Below are positions 19,866 to 29,161 of a stretch of DNA of 64,000 bases, piece by piece. The position numbers and the translations under genes are program-made. This DNA is from CBDHFQ01 sp965262565. Its GTDB lineage: Bacteria; Bacteroidota; Bacteroidia; J057. The DNA is taken from NCBI GenBank assembly GCA_965262565.1, contig CBDHFQ010000027.1:1-64000 (forward strand), in the 5' to 3' direction. How positions within the stretch are numbered: the first letter of the stretch is position 1; each line of letters opens with the position of its first letter. The notes beneath the pieces were generated by a model, which saw nothing but the letters and a program-made list of their open reading frames with translations, made no database searches and was not told the origin of the DNA.

Positions 19866-21266
19866 ATGAACTATAGAACAGAAAAAGATACACTGGGAGA
19901 CATTCAGGTTCCCGCTGATAAATATTGGGGGGCACAAACGCAAAGATCCATCCAGAATTTTGATATTGGTGGCCATCAAATGCCCATGGAAGTTATCCGT
20001 GCATTTGCCGTCTTAAAGAAAGCAGCAGCACTAACTAATGCTGAACTGACAGATTTTCCTCAAGACAAAGCAGAAATTATTGCAAAAGTATGTGATGAAA
20101 TATTAGAAGGTAAATTAGATGATCATTTTCCATTGGTGGTATGGCAAACAGGATCAGGAACCCAATCTAATATGAATGTGAATGAGGTAGTGGCTAATAG
20201 GGCCATCGAATTATTAGGGGGAGAATTGGGAACCAAAAATCCAGTACATCCAAATGACGATGTTAATAAGTCTCAATCTTCTAATGATACCTTTCCTACA
20301 GCAATGCATATTGCTGCCTATGATATATTAGTCAATCATACCCTTCCCAACATTCAATCTTTACAACAGACATTTGTTGAAAAAGCAAATGCATTCATGG
20401 ATGTAGTCAAAATAGGCAGAACTCATCTAATGGATGCAACTCCTCTTACCTTGGGGCAGGAATTGTCTGGCTATGCCGCTCAGTTACAAAAAGGTCAAGA
20501 AAACATAGGAGATTCCTTACAGCATCTAAGAGAGTTAGCCCTAGGAGGAACAGCTGTAGGTACTGGCTTAAACACTCCTGAGGGATTTTCGGAAAAAGTA
20601 GCAGAGAAAATCGCAAAGCTGACTGGACATCCATTTATCACCGCCGAAAATAAATTTGAAGCCCTATCTGCGCATGATGCAATTGTAGAAGCATCTGGCG
20701 CTCTTAAAAGGATAGCCGTAAGTATTTTTACCATTGCCAATAACATACGACTTTTGGCCTCGGGTCCTCGCTGTGGGATTGGAGAAATTATTATTCCCGC
20801 TAATGAACCCGGATCTTCTATTATGCCAGGAAAGGTAAATCCTACTCAGGCTGAAGCTATTACCATGGTATGTGCCCAAGTGATAGGAAACGATGCTGCC
20901 ATATCTGTCGCCGGGACTCATGGTCATTTCCAGTTGAATGTTTTCAAACCAGTAATGATCTATAATTTCCTGATGTCTGCCCGTATATTAGGTGATGCCT
21001 GTAAATCATTCAATGATAAACTTGCAAAGGGAATTGAACCTAATCATTCTCGGATTAAGGCTCAACTTCAGAATTCTCTTATGTTGGTTACTGCCTTAAA
21101 TACGGTAATAGGGTATGATAATGCTGCCAAAATTGCTAAAACTGCCTATAGTGAAAATATTACTTTAAAGGAGGCAGCATTGAAACTGAACTTGCTTACT
21201 GAAGAAGAATTTGATCGAGCAGTAGTTCCAGAAGATATGATAGGAAAGAAACAAGCGATCATCTAG
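19866..21266 (+). CDS. fumC: class II fumarate hydratase
   Basis: This 466-residue enzyme of the aspartase/fumarase superfamily interconverts fumarate and malate in the TCA cycle. The start at ATG 19866 gives the canonical MNYRTEKDTLGDIQVPADKY N-terminus; the frame extends 14 codons upstream only from a TTG. Visible motifs include TGSGTQSNMNVNEV, GRTHLMDATPLTLGQE and the signature GSSIMPGKVNPTQAE, whose serine lies on the mobile catalytic loop. Length is normal. The sirtuin gene begins 48 bp after its stop, suggesting co-transcription. Confidence 0.96.
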   Translation: MNYRTEKDTLGDIQVPADKYWGAQTQRSIQNFDIGGHQMPMEVIRAFAVLKKAAALTNAELTDFPQDKAEIIAKVCDEILEGKLDDHFPLVVWQTGSGTQSNMNVNEVVANRAIELLGGELGTKNPVHPNDDVNKSQSSNDTFPTAMHIAAYDILVNHTLPNIQSLQQTFVEKANAFMDVVKIGRTHLMDATPLTLGQELSGYAAQLQKGQENIGDSLQHLRELALGGTAVGTGLNTPEGFSEKVAEKIAKLTGHPFITAENKFEALSAHDAIVEASGALKRIAVSIFTIANNIRLLASGPRCGIGEIIIPANEPGSSIMPGKVNPTQAEAITMVCAQVIGNDAAISVAGTHGHFQLNVFKPVMIYNFLMSARILGDACKSFNDKLAKGIEPNHSRIKAQLQNSLMLVTALNTVIGYDNAAKIAKTAYSENITLKEAALKLNLLTEEEFDRAVVPEDMIGKKQAII

Positions 21267-21313
21267 CCTAATTTTTCTATATTCGCTGAACATTAAGAAA
21301 TGTTGGTAATCAC

Positions 21314-22000
21314 ATGAAAACCATTGTAGTCCTGACTGGAGCGGGTATTAGTCGAGAAAGCGGACTAAAAACTTTTCGTGATTCGGATGGCTTGTGGGAA
21401 GGACATGATGTTACCGAAATAGCTACTCCCGAAGGTTTTTACAGTAACCCTGAATTGGTGTTGCGTTTTTACAACGAGCGTAGAGAGCAACTTCAACATG
21501 TCCTGCCAAACTCTGCGCATGAAGCCCTTGTAAAGCTGGAAGAAGAATTTGATGTTCATATTATTACTCAAAATGTGGACGACTTACACGAGCGTGCAGG
21601 TTCTTCAAGGGTTCTTCATCTTCATGGAAAACTGAAAGAAGCCCGTTCAGTAAATAATCCTCATCTGATCGTAGAAATAAATCACGATATTCATATAGGG
21701 GATCTCGCTGAAGATGGAGCTCAACTCCGACCTAACATTGTGTGGTTTGGAGAAGATGTACCTATGATTATTCCCGCTGCTGAATTATCCTCCAGAGCAG
21801 ATATATTCATTGTTATAGGGACTTCTATGGTCGTATATCCTGCTGCAAGTCTGATAGACTATGTCCCCCTTGAATCTTACATTTATGTCGTAGATCCAAA
21901 AAGACCAGAAGTATATTGCAACAACGAGCATATTCATTTTATTGAGAAACCAGCCTCTGAAGGAGTTCCTGAGTTAGTTTCACAACTACTGGATAAGTAA
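21314..22000 (+). CDS. cobB: NAD-dependent sirtuin-type protein deacylase, zinc-less
   Basis: This 228-residue Sir2 protein carries the NAD-binding GAGISRESGLKTFRDSDGLW, the NVDDLHERAG loop and catalytic His104 in LHLHGK. Tyr53 and Arg56 (in FYNERR) match the Tyr-x-x-Arg pair that gives SIRT5 and CobB a preference for succinyl and malonyl lysine. The four zinc cysteines normally found between about 110 and 150 are absent; the only cysteine is at 202. It is therefore a compact zinc-free sirtuin. It sits 48 bp behind fumC, a context that fits desuccinylation linked to central metabolism, though that is inference. Confidence 0.9.
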   Translation: MKTIVVLTGAGISRESGLKTFRDSDGLWEGHDVTEIATPEGFYSNPELVLRFYNERREQLQHVLPNSAHEALVKLEEEFDVHIITQNVDDLHERAGSSRVLHLHGKLKEARSVNNPHLIVEINHDIHIGDLAEDGAQLRPNIVWFGEDVPMIIPAAELSSRADIFIVIGTSMVVYPAASLIDYVPLESYIYVVDPKRPEVYCNNEHIHFIEKPASEGVPELVSQLLDK

Positions 22001-22418
22001 GTAACAGGTGAGAATTTTTTAAGTCCCTCCAGGCTTTTTATCTATTGTCTATTATCTATTATCTATTATCTATTAATACGAACGACTCCAGCCTATCTTA
22101 AATCATCCGAAAATAAATTCGTTCAGGATTTTTTTCCTACCTATACTCAAAAGAAGATAAGTTATCACATCCCGCATAGTCTGTGGTAATTTATCGGCTT
22201 CCTATTTATTATGACGAATAAATTTCTTCACCACTAGTCCTCAGCTGATCGTAATTCATGTGTATTAAGTGATCTTTCCTACCCTTATTCAGACCTCAAA
22301 TAATGCTATGATTTAGTTTAGCTCATCAACATTTGACAGAAAAAACTTCTTTTTTTATGGAATTCTTTCTGGTCCTTCCTCTTATGCATAAAACATCTCA
22401 TCAATTAATGTAAAACAC
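22001..22418. other. 418-bp intergenic region with a short tandem repeat
   Basis: Between the sirtuin and the vWA lipoprotein, both on the plus strand. It contains the 7-bp tandem repeat listed separately. No good promoter consensus, hairpin terminator, RNA gene or credible small ORF was found in the remainder, which is AT-rich. Confidence 0.5.
22041..22075. repeat. five tandem copies of a 7-bp unit (TCTATTA)
   Basis: Units at 22041 (TCTATTG variant), 22048, 22055, 22062 and 22069 are otherwise perfect TCTATTA. It is a microsatellite-like tract 41 bp past the sirtuin stop codon. Copy number could vary between strains; no function is evident. Confidence 0.9.
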
Positions 22419-24209
22419 ATGAAAATGAAGAAAATGAATTCCTATGTTGTATGGACACTGTCGATTTGCCTGGTTTCATTATTTAGTTGCAATAGTGAGT
22501 CTAAGATAGCTCAATCCTCAACTTCATCAGCAGACAAACATTCCTTAGAAGTACATCCATCTAATGTACCGCTTAAAGATGATGTAGGAGCCGAATATGA
22601 TGAATATAAAATGGATCTATCCGAGGAAATGGAATTAGAGGATGTTGTGGTTCAACACAAAAGGATAAGAAAGCAATTAAAGGCTCAACCCAATGCACTT
22701 ACTACCTTAAGTCCTCAAGCTACTCAAGTACATACAGGCACTAATCTAAGCTATGAAGAACCTATCATAGAATACAATACTGAAGAATATGCGCATATTC
22801 AGGAAAACACATTTCAATCTCCTAAAACTCATCCGCTTTCTACCTTTTCTATTGATGTGGACGCAGCTTCTTATGCCAATATGCGCAGATTCATCGAACA
22901 TAATCAAACACCTTATCCCGATGCTGTGAGAATTGAAGAGTTGGTCAATTATTTCGATTACAATTACTCAACACCCACAGGGGAAGATCCTTTTTCTATT
23001 ACTACTGAATTGAGTTCTTGCCCTTGGAATGATCAACATCAATTAATTCATATAGGATTGCAGGGAAAAGAAATAGCATTAGAAGAAACTCCTCCAAGCA
23101 ATCTCGTATTTTTATTGGATGTTTCAGGTTCAATGAATGATCCGGATAAACTTCCTTTGTTAAAAAAAGCTTTTAGACTATTAGTTAAAGAGTTGAAACC
23201 TGAAGATAAAGTGGCTATAGTAGTATATGCCGGTGCTGCGGGTGAGGTATTGTCTTCTACCCCTGCTTCAAATTCAGAAAAAATTATCCAGGCATTAGAA
23301 AAATTAGAAGCTGGGGGTTCCACTGCAGGAGGAGCAGGGATACAGTTAGCTTACCGCATTGCTCGAGAAAATCTTATAGAGGAAGGAAATAACAGAGTAA
23401 TTTTAGCTACAGATGGAGACTTCAATGTAGGAGCTTCTAGTGATGGTGAATTAGTGAGAATGATAGAAGAAAAGAGGAAGGAGGGAATTTTCTTATCTAT
23501 CCTGGGATTTGGGACAGGTAATTATAAAGATGCTAAAATGGAAGCTATCACTAACAAGGGTAATGGAAACTATTCATATATTGACAATATTTTGGAAGCT
23601 AAAAAAGTACTTGTCAATGAAATGGGGGGAACACTATACACTATCGCTAAAGATGTCAAGATTCAAATTGAATTTAATCCTGCTGTTGTGAAAGGATATA
23701 GGCTCTTAGGGTATGAAAATCGATTGATGAAAGCTGAGGATTTTGACAATGATCAAAAAGATGCGGGGGAACTAGGTTCTGGTCATACGGTTACTGCATT
23801 ATATGAGATTGTGCCCAAAACAGCTAGTACAGAGGTTCCGGAAATAGGTGATTTGAAATATCAACAGGCACTGGCTAAGAATACTTCTTCGAAAAATGAA
23901 TTAATGACAGTGAAGTTTCGATACAAACAGCCAGATATGGACGAGAGTAAATTAATTGTACAAACTCAAGATAATCATCCCATCTCACTTGATAACACTT
24001 CGGATAATTACCGATTTTCAGCCTCAGTAGCTTCCTTCGGTATGATCCTAAGAAATTCGGAATTTATGGGAGAATCAAGTTTCAAATTAGTAAAGGAACT
24101 GGCTCAAAGTGCTGTAGGGCAGGATATCCATGGATATAGAAGCGAATTTATTCGCCTGGTTGAAAAAGCTGAGTTATTATTTGATCCGGGAATCTCATTA
24201 AAAAAATAA
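22419..24209 (+). CDS. vWA-domain lipoprotein (YfbK-like, DUF3520 C-terminus)
   Basis: This 596-residue lipoprotein has a lipobox LFSC with Cys24. A linker (about 25-130) precedes the vWF-A N-terminal region (PLSTFSIDVDAASYANMRRF), then the vWA domain from about 228 with the metal-ion-dependent adhesion site DVSGSMN (Asp234, Ser236, Ser238) and a later ATDGDFNVG. The C-terminal part (about 420-596) matches the DUF3520 type that accompanies vWA in E. coli YfbK homologues. Such proteins sit in the envelope and bind partners through the metal site; the partners are unknown. Monocistronic, followed by a hairpin terminator at 24252. Confidence 0.88.
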   Translation: MKMKKMNSYVVWTLSICLVSLFSCNSESKIAQSSTSSADKHSLEVHPSNVPLKDDVGAEYDEYKMDLSEEMELEDVVVQHKRIRKQLKAQPNALTTLSPQATQVHTGTNLSYEEPIIEYNTEEYAHIQENTFQSPKTHPLSTFSIDVDAASYANMRRFIEHNQTPYPDAVRIEELVNYFDYNYSTPTGEDPFSITTELSSCPWNDQHQLIHIGLQGKEIALEETPPSNLVFLLDVSGSMNDPDKLPLLKKAFRLLVKELKPEDKVAIVVYAGAAGEVLSSTPASNSEKIIQALEKLEAGGSTAGGAGIQLAYRIARENLIEEGNNRVILATDGDFNVGASSDGELVRMIEEKRKEGIFLSILGFGTGNYKDAKMEAITNKGNGNYSYIDNILEAKKVLVNEMGGTLYTIAKDVKIQIEFNPAVVKGYRLLGYENRLMKAEDFDNDQKDAGELGSGHTVTALYEIVPKTASTEVPEIGDLKYQQALAKNTSSKNELMTVKFRYKQPDMDESKLIVQTQDNHPISLDNTSDNYRFSASVASFGMILRNSEFMGESSFKLVKELAQSAVGQDIHGYRSEFIRLVEKAELLFDPGISLKK

Positions 24210-24251
24210 TCATTTTAGATACCGTACACGATCGCGAAATAATTAAATCAA

Positions 24252-24290
24252 AAAGAGGGAGAGCAAAGTTACCACGCATCCTCCCTCTTT
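24252..24290 (+). terminator. hairpin terminator after the vWA lipoprotein gene
   Basis: A perfect 10-bp stem AAAGAGGGAG (24252-24261) pairs with CTCCCTCTTT (24281-24290), with a 19-nt loop and an AT-rich tail ATATTTCTTAT. Confidence 0.75.
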
Positions 24291-24450
24291 ATATTTCTTA
24301 TGGGCAGGCCATATTCCTCAGAAATGAAGCTTCTATGTTATCATTTTAATATAGAATTCTTATAACACTCCAAATACATCCCGTTGAGTGGTTGAAAAAT
24401 TCCCACCACTAATTTCTTATCAATTATTCTCTTATTTCTGTGAAAGCTCG

Positions 24451-24458
24451 TAATTTTG
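24451..24458 (+). promoter_or_regulatory. candidate -7 promoter element upstream of uvrC
   Basis: TAATTTTG matches the Bacteroidota -7 consensus TAnnTTTG and lies 38 bp before the uvrC start. No TTG is found 17-23 bp upstream, so the match is partial. Confidence 0.3.
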
Positions 24459-24496
24459 TTCGTTAAACAGATGTCGTTTCGTGAGATTTAGGGTTT

Positions 24497-26317
24497 ATGG
24501 AAAAGACAAATCTATCGATAGTGCTTTCAGATAAGGTAAAGAATCTGTCAGAAGGACCTGGTGTGTACCGCTTTCTGAACAAGAACAATGAAATCATTTA
24601 TATAGGAAAAGCGAAGAATTTAAAGAAGCGAGTCAGTAGCTATTTTAGTACTGGTCGACTTCAAAGTTATCGTATACGACATATGGTGGATAATATTTGC
24701 GATATCCAATATACGGTAACAAACAATGAAATAGAGGCATTATTACTAGAGAATAATTTGATAAAAAATTATCAGCCCAGATATAATATTCTTCTTAAAG
24801 ATGGAAAAACATATCCCTACATTTGTATAAAAAATGAGCGCTTTCCAAGAGTATTTAGTACACGTCAAAAATGGGATGATGGCTCCAGATACTATGGTCC
24901 ATATCCAAGTGTGAGTACCTTGAAATCTATACTTACCCTAATCAGGAGTTTTGTCCATATACGCACCTGCAATTATTATTTGTCAGAATCGAATATTACT
25001 GCTGGAAAATTTAAACGTTGTTTAGAATATCAGATTGGAAATTGCCTTGGCCCGTGTGAAGGTCTGCAAACTGAAGAAGATTATAATGAAGGAATTGAAC
25101 AGGTAAAAAATGTCCTTAAAGGTAATTTAACACCTGTAATTAGCAGCTTAGAACAGAGGATGCAGACCGCTGCTGATTCTTTTAGATTTGAGAAAGCTGA
25201 ATACTTTAGAAAAAAGATTGAACGTGTAAAAGAATATAAAAGAAAAAGTACGGTAGTCTCTTCCAAAATAGGCGATATAGAAGTTTTGACCGTAACTGCA
25301 GAAAAGCATCTGGCGATTATCAATCACTTCAAAGTGCATGATGGTGCGATCATACAATCACATGCCTTTGAAATGAAAAGGCATAATCAAGAAGAAGAAG
25401 GAGAAATTCTCTCAGCTGCCTTAGCGAGATTAGTTGCAGAAGGAGAGGAAATGTATCCAACAGTCATTACTAATGTACTTCCATCAGATTACCAAGATTG
25501 GGATTTCTATGAATTTCAGATACCGAAAATCGGAGATAAGAGACATTTGGTAGACTTGTCCCTAAAAAACTGTTCTACCTTATTAACAGAAAAATTATAC
25601 AGTCAAAACTTCAAGAAACGTAAAAGCGCTAATGAGGTGATGATGGAAGAACTCCAAAAGGAGCTACAATTGACTTCCTTACCGGATCATATCGAATGCT
25701 TTGATAACTCAAATTTTCAAGGTAGTTCGCCCGTTGCCTCGATGGTAGTCTTTAAAAATGGTAAGCCATCCAAAAAGGATTATCGCAAGTATAACGTAAA
25801 AACAGTAGAGGGCCCAAATGATTTTGCCTCTATGACTGAAATTGTAGGAAGAAGATACCACAGATTATTAGAAGAAGGAGAGGCATTACCCAAACTAATC
25901 GTTATAGATGGAGGGAAAGGACAGCTCAATAGTGCTAAAGAAGCATTGAAAGAATTAGGCCTGGTAGGGAAGATTCCTATCATTGGGATAGCAAAAAGAC
26001 TAGAAGAAATTTACAAATTAGGAGATTCAATCCCGTTGCATATAAATAAAAGAAGTCCTGCACTATATCTAATACAGCAAATCAGAAATGAAGCTCACCG
26101 TTTTGCTATCACTTTTCATAGAAATCAGCGAAGTAAGAAGCAAAAATCCAGGTTGAGTAGTATTAAAGGTATTGGACCAAATACTGAGCAAAAAATACTT
26201 CAGCTTTTTAAGTCTGTTAAGAAGTTAAAAAATATCCCTGAAGCTGAATTAGAGGCAAAACTGGGCAAGCAAAAAGCGAGGATCATTCTAGCAGCTATAG
26301 AAGAGGGAAAGCTGTAA
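24497..26317 (+). CDS. uvrC: excinuclease ABC subunit C
   Basis: UvrC makes the dual incisions of nucleotide excision repair after UvrAB damage recognition. The 606-residue protein has the GIY-YIG nuclease first (GVYRFLNK, IIYIGKAKNLKKRV; about 18-60), then a Cys-containing segment (NYYLSES...CLEYQIGNCLGPC), a UVR domain around 200-235, the RNase H-like nuclease domain (ECFDNSNFQGSSPVASMVVF, LIVIDGGKGQL), and C-terminal helix-hairpin-helix motifs (LSSIKGIGPNTEQKIL). Length is normal. Single gene with its own strong terminator at 26347. Confidence 0.97.
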   Translation: MEKTNLSIVLSDKVKNLSEGPGVYRFLNKNNEIIYIGKAKNLKKRVSSYFSTGRLQSYRIRHMVDNICDIQYTVTNNEIEALLLENNLIKNYQPRYNILLKDGKTYPYICIKNERFPRVFSTRQKWDDGSRYYGPYPSVSTLKSILTLIRSFVHIRTCNYYLSESNITAGKFKRCLEYQIGNCLGPCEGLQTEEDYNEGIEQVKNVLKGNLTPVISSLEQRMQTAADSFRFEKAEYFRKKIERVKEYKRKSTVVSSKIGDIEVLTVTAEKHLAIINHFKVHDGAIIQSHAFEMKRHNQEEEGEILSAALARLVAEGEEMYPTVITNVLPSDYQDWDFYEFQIPKIGDKRHLVDLSLKNCSTLLTEKLYSQNFKKRKSANEVMMEELQKELQLTSLPDHIECFDNSNFQGSSPVASMVVFKNGKPSKKDYRKYNVKTVEGPNDFASMTEIVGRRYHRLLEEGEALPKLIVIDGGKGQLNSAKEALKELGLVGKIPIIGIAKRLEEIYKLGDSIPLHINKRSPALYLIQQIRNEAHRFAITFHRNQRSKKQKSRLSSIKGIGPNTEQKILQLFKSVKKLKNIPEAELEAKLGKQKARIILAAIEEGKL

Positions 26318-26346
26318 CTAAAAAAATGGCACATTATAATTAAAAG

Positions 26347-26390
26347 ATCAGGGAGGATGTTCATAAAGAACATCCTCCCTGATTTATTTT
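26347..26390 (+). terminator. strong terminator between convergent uvrC and gldN
   Basis: A perfect 16-bp stem, ATCAGGGAGGATGTTC (26347-26362) with GAACATCCTCCCTGAT (26368-26383), a 5-nt ATAAA loop and a TTATTTTTTC tail. On the minus strand the tail is also T-rich, so it can serve the gld block too. Confidence 0.9.
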
Positions 26391-26444
26391 TTCTCCTATA
26401 AGATACAAGGTACAAAAAGAACCTTATTGGACCGACCAGTTAGA

Positions 26445-27362
26445 TTAGTAGCTCCACAAGTGGTGCTCAAATTCAATTAATTGCTGACGACGAGCTTCAG
26501 CTTCATCCAAATCTCTTACCCCTACATTAGATACGTCAATAATATAGCTGTGAAAAAGTCTGAGGTCGAATATTTCTTTAAGTGTTTTGTATTCGGCGTC
26601 ATTAAAGCGATTTTTCCACTGGGTAGCTTCTAATGTTTCAACTATGTCTTTATACCTAAACGTACACAACACTTTTTCAGGTAGCGTTTCTCCAGGATCG
26701 GTCCAGATAAGTTGTATGTATTGAATGTTATATACCATATCAGATCGAGTTTTGTCAAAAATGCGGTCTTCAACAAAATGAATAACATTTTCGAACGGTC
26801 CTGGATCAACTTCCTCCAAGTCTCCACCAGCACCTTCTCCAGAATTATCTGGTCCTAAATCTTCAAAGCCATCATCGAAATCGCTGAAATCATCCTCAAA
26901 ATCCCCAAATCCTTCTTCCTCCCCTGGAAAATCATTAAAGTCTGATTCAAAATCTGCATTGTCAAAGTCAGAATTCGAATTTTCATCGCCCAGCTCATCA
27001 AAATCATCTCCATCTCCTGTAAGGCTACCCTCAAAATCCTGAATGGTCTGCAATACATCTTCATAGCTTAATGCAACATTCAAACTATCAGCATGATAAG
27101 CCACAAATTTCCCTTGCTTGAGCCCATTAAATAAGGCCATCACTAATCCTTCCTTTTCTGTGAACTGCGACTCATCATCATAAAAAATACTCTCTCTTGC
27201 AATTAAGGGTTGATTGATCTTTTCGTTAAGATCGATCCGATTCACAATCTTTCTACGCCAAAAGTGATCCTCTTTACGAGGCACTCGCATATTAGGGTCT
27301 TGAGCCAAGATATCTGATGAAAAAAATAAAATAGCTAAACTGAAAAGGAGTGTACGTTTCAT
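26445..27362 (-). CDS. gldN: type IX secretion / gliding protein GldN with acidic insertion
   Basis: GldN (PorN) is a periplasmic partner of the GldK ring in the type IX secretion machine. The 305-residue product has a signal peptide (to Ala20) and begins the mature part with the family pattern RVPRKEDHFWRRKIVNRIDL. The second family block runs from about 190 (HFVEDRIFDKTRSDM, QLIWTDPGETLPEKVL) to the end. Residues 110-188 are an Asp/Glu/Phe/Gly-rich low-complexity insertion that is not part of the conserved fold as I know it. It is last in gldK-L-M-N, 57 bp behind gldM. Confidence 0.9.
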   Translation of the reverse strand: MKRTLLFSLAILFFSSDILAQDPNMRVPRKEDHFWRRKIVNRIDLNEKINQPLIARESIFYDDESQFTEKEGLVMALFNGLKQGKFVAYHADSLNVALSYEDVLQTIQDFEGSLTGDGDDFDELGDENSNSDFDNADFESDFNDFPGEEEGFGDFEDDFSDFDDGFEDLGPDNSGEGAGGDLEEVDPGPFENVIHFVEDRIFDKTRSDMVYNIQYIQLIWTDPGETLPEKVLCTFRYKDIVETLEATQWKNRFNDAEYKTLKEIFDLRLFHSYIIDVSNVGVRDLDEAEARRQQLIEFEHHLWSY

Positions 27363-27419
27363 AATTCGATTTTTAAAAACGTGTATGGAATACCTATTCC
27401 ATACACGTTATCATTATCA

Positions 27420-29114
27420 TTATTTTACCACCAGAGAAAGCGTACGTTCTACTTCAGAGAATCGCTTATCTGGTATATTTTGTCCTTTAAAATTTCTACG
27501 ATAAATCTCGTTAAGACGGATATATACCTTTGTATTTGAAGGTGCCTGGCGGACTCTGGTTCCCAAAGAAATTTGAATAGGTCTTTCAGAACAAATTCCT
27601 CCAGGAGTAGAATTCACCTTCTGGGGAGGCCCGAGAGATAACTGCGCCAATACATCAACACTGGTAATACCATAACTAGCATCTTCCGGTAATGCTCCTT
27701 TAAATTCATTATCAGGCACTACCTTTACAAGCACTTTACTTGTCTTAGGTACAGGAGTAGTACCTGCAGTTCTTTTCCCATTAATAGCCATATCGATAGT
27801 AGGCTTAGGAGGCTTTATAACTTTATAATTTACATTACCAATTTTAGTAGTCTTTCCATTTGTTACTGAACTTACATTCAGTATACATTCTCTTGCTGTG
27901 GGAATCACCCGGAACTTGACCTTACCCTTTTTGCTTTGAATTACTTGTGCATTAGAACCTTTAATCACCGGATTGTAATATTCTCCTAAAGCAGGAACAT
28001 CCACATTTATATCATTACCACAGTTGCGATAAAGCACCTGCACTGCGGCAGAAGTTACCACGATCTCTGGAGTACGTACGGTGAACTGACCTTCTACAGG
28101 TAGAATATCAAATCCACCAGTGGCCTTGGGTACACGAATAGTCGCAGAATATTTCTGCAGACCTTCTTTCTTTCCCTTAGGAATTACGCTACCACTAGCG
28201 GGAATAGTTAATACTGCAGAATTACCACCATCCTCAGAATCGATTTTACCACTTGAGCTTGAGAATGAAGGCTTAATTGCATCCGAGGACATAGCCACAT
28301 ACAGCTTAGTTTGAAATTGCAAACCCGCAGGTACAATGGTAGCAGTTGGCGCATTTACAGGAACTACCTTGTTAATTTTAAAGGTAGCTACCCCAAGGCG
28401 ACCATTTAAAAGATCCAATAAGCTTTTTTCTGCTTCATATACATCCAATTTCAGCGCCTCAAGTGTCGCCAAATTAGCAATTAGAGGACCTTCAAAAGTG
28501 TAGCGCTCCCAGGTCTTTTTAGTACCATCGTGAGAGTCTCCTTTATCAGGATCTTGTATAAGAATATCTTCAGGTTTTAGCTTATCTGAAGCTTCTTTTA
28601 CATTGCCGTTGTAGACATTCATGATATTGGAAAAATACTTATCCAAGGCTTGATGTAAGCCATAGGCCTGCCCAGCTCCCCTCTTATCGTTCCTCTCTTG
28701 TTCAGCTCCCTGTCCCATCCAATACTGAAGATTGTGTTCTGTGTCGTCTTTTCTCTTCAATTCTCCTGTTTCAGGAATCACACCTGAGATAGAATCTCTT
28801 AGTGTTACTATATGTTTATCAAGAAGTTCAATAATCTGTGAAGTTTGCTGCTTTACTTGATCTAAGGTGTCTAATAAACCAGCATTAGTCCGCTTATTTT
28901 CGTTCTTTATCTCATCATTAATCTCTTCCTTCATATTATCAATGAAGGCATTTACATTTTCCTGCGAATTCTGAACAGATATGCTCAGTTTTTGGCGAAT
29001 ATTCTCAAAGGCATTTAGAATTTCCGCACTAACATTCATCGCCAGTAGTGCCAGAAGTACCAGATACATCATGTTGATCATCTTCTGACGAGGCGAAACT
29101 TTTCCTCCGGCCAT
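27420..29114 (-). CDS. gldM: type IX secretion / gliding motor protein GldM
   Basis: GldM forms, with GldL, the proton-driven inner-membrane motor of type IX secretion and gliding; its periplasmic stalk reaches the GldKN ring. The 564-residue protein starts with the canonical MAGGKVSPRQKMINMMYLVL and a single transmembrane helix (about 12-30), followed by a helical region and four periplasmic beta domains (D1-D4). This is slightly longer than Flavobacterium homologues. It lies 47 bp behind gldL and 57 bp ahead of gldN in the same strand order seen throughout Bacteroidota. Confidence 0.95.
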   Translation of the reverse strand: MAGGKVSPRQKMINMMYLVLLALLAMNVSAEILNAFENIRQKLSISVQNSQENVNAFIDNMKEEINDEIKNENKRTNAGLLDTLDQVKQQTSQIIELLDKHIVTLRDSISGVIPETGELKRKDDTEHNLQYWMGQGAEQERNDKRGAGQAYGLHQALDKYFSNIMNVYNGNVKEASDKLKPEDILIQDPDKGDSHDGTKKTWERYTFEGPLIANLATLEALKLDVYEAEKSLLDLLNGRLGVATFKINKVVPVNAPTATIVPAGLQFQTKLYVAMSSDAIKPSFSSSSGKIDSEDGGNSAVLTIPASGSVIPKGKKEGLQKYSATIRVPKATGGFDILPVEGQFTVRTPEIVVTSAAVQVLYRNCGNDINVDVPALGEYYNPVIKGSNAQVIQSKKGKVKFRVIPTARECILNVSSVTNGKTTKIGNVNYKVIKPPKPTIDMAINGKRTAGTTPVPKTSKVLVKVVPDNEFKGALPEDASYGITSVDVLAQLSLGPPQKVNSTPGGICSERPIQISLGTRVRQAPSNTKVYIRLNEIYRRNFKGQNIPDKRFSEVERTLSLVVK

Positions 29115-29161
29115 AGTTTATCTTTTAATTATGTAATGTGTATAGGTATTGGGGAAAGAAA

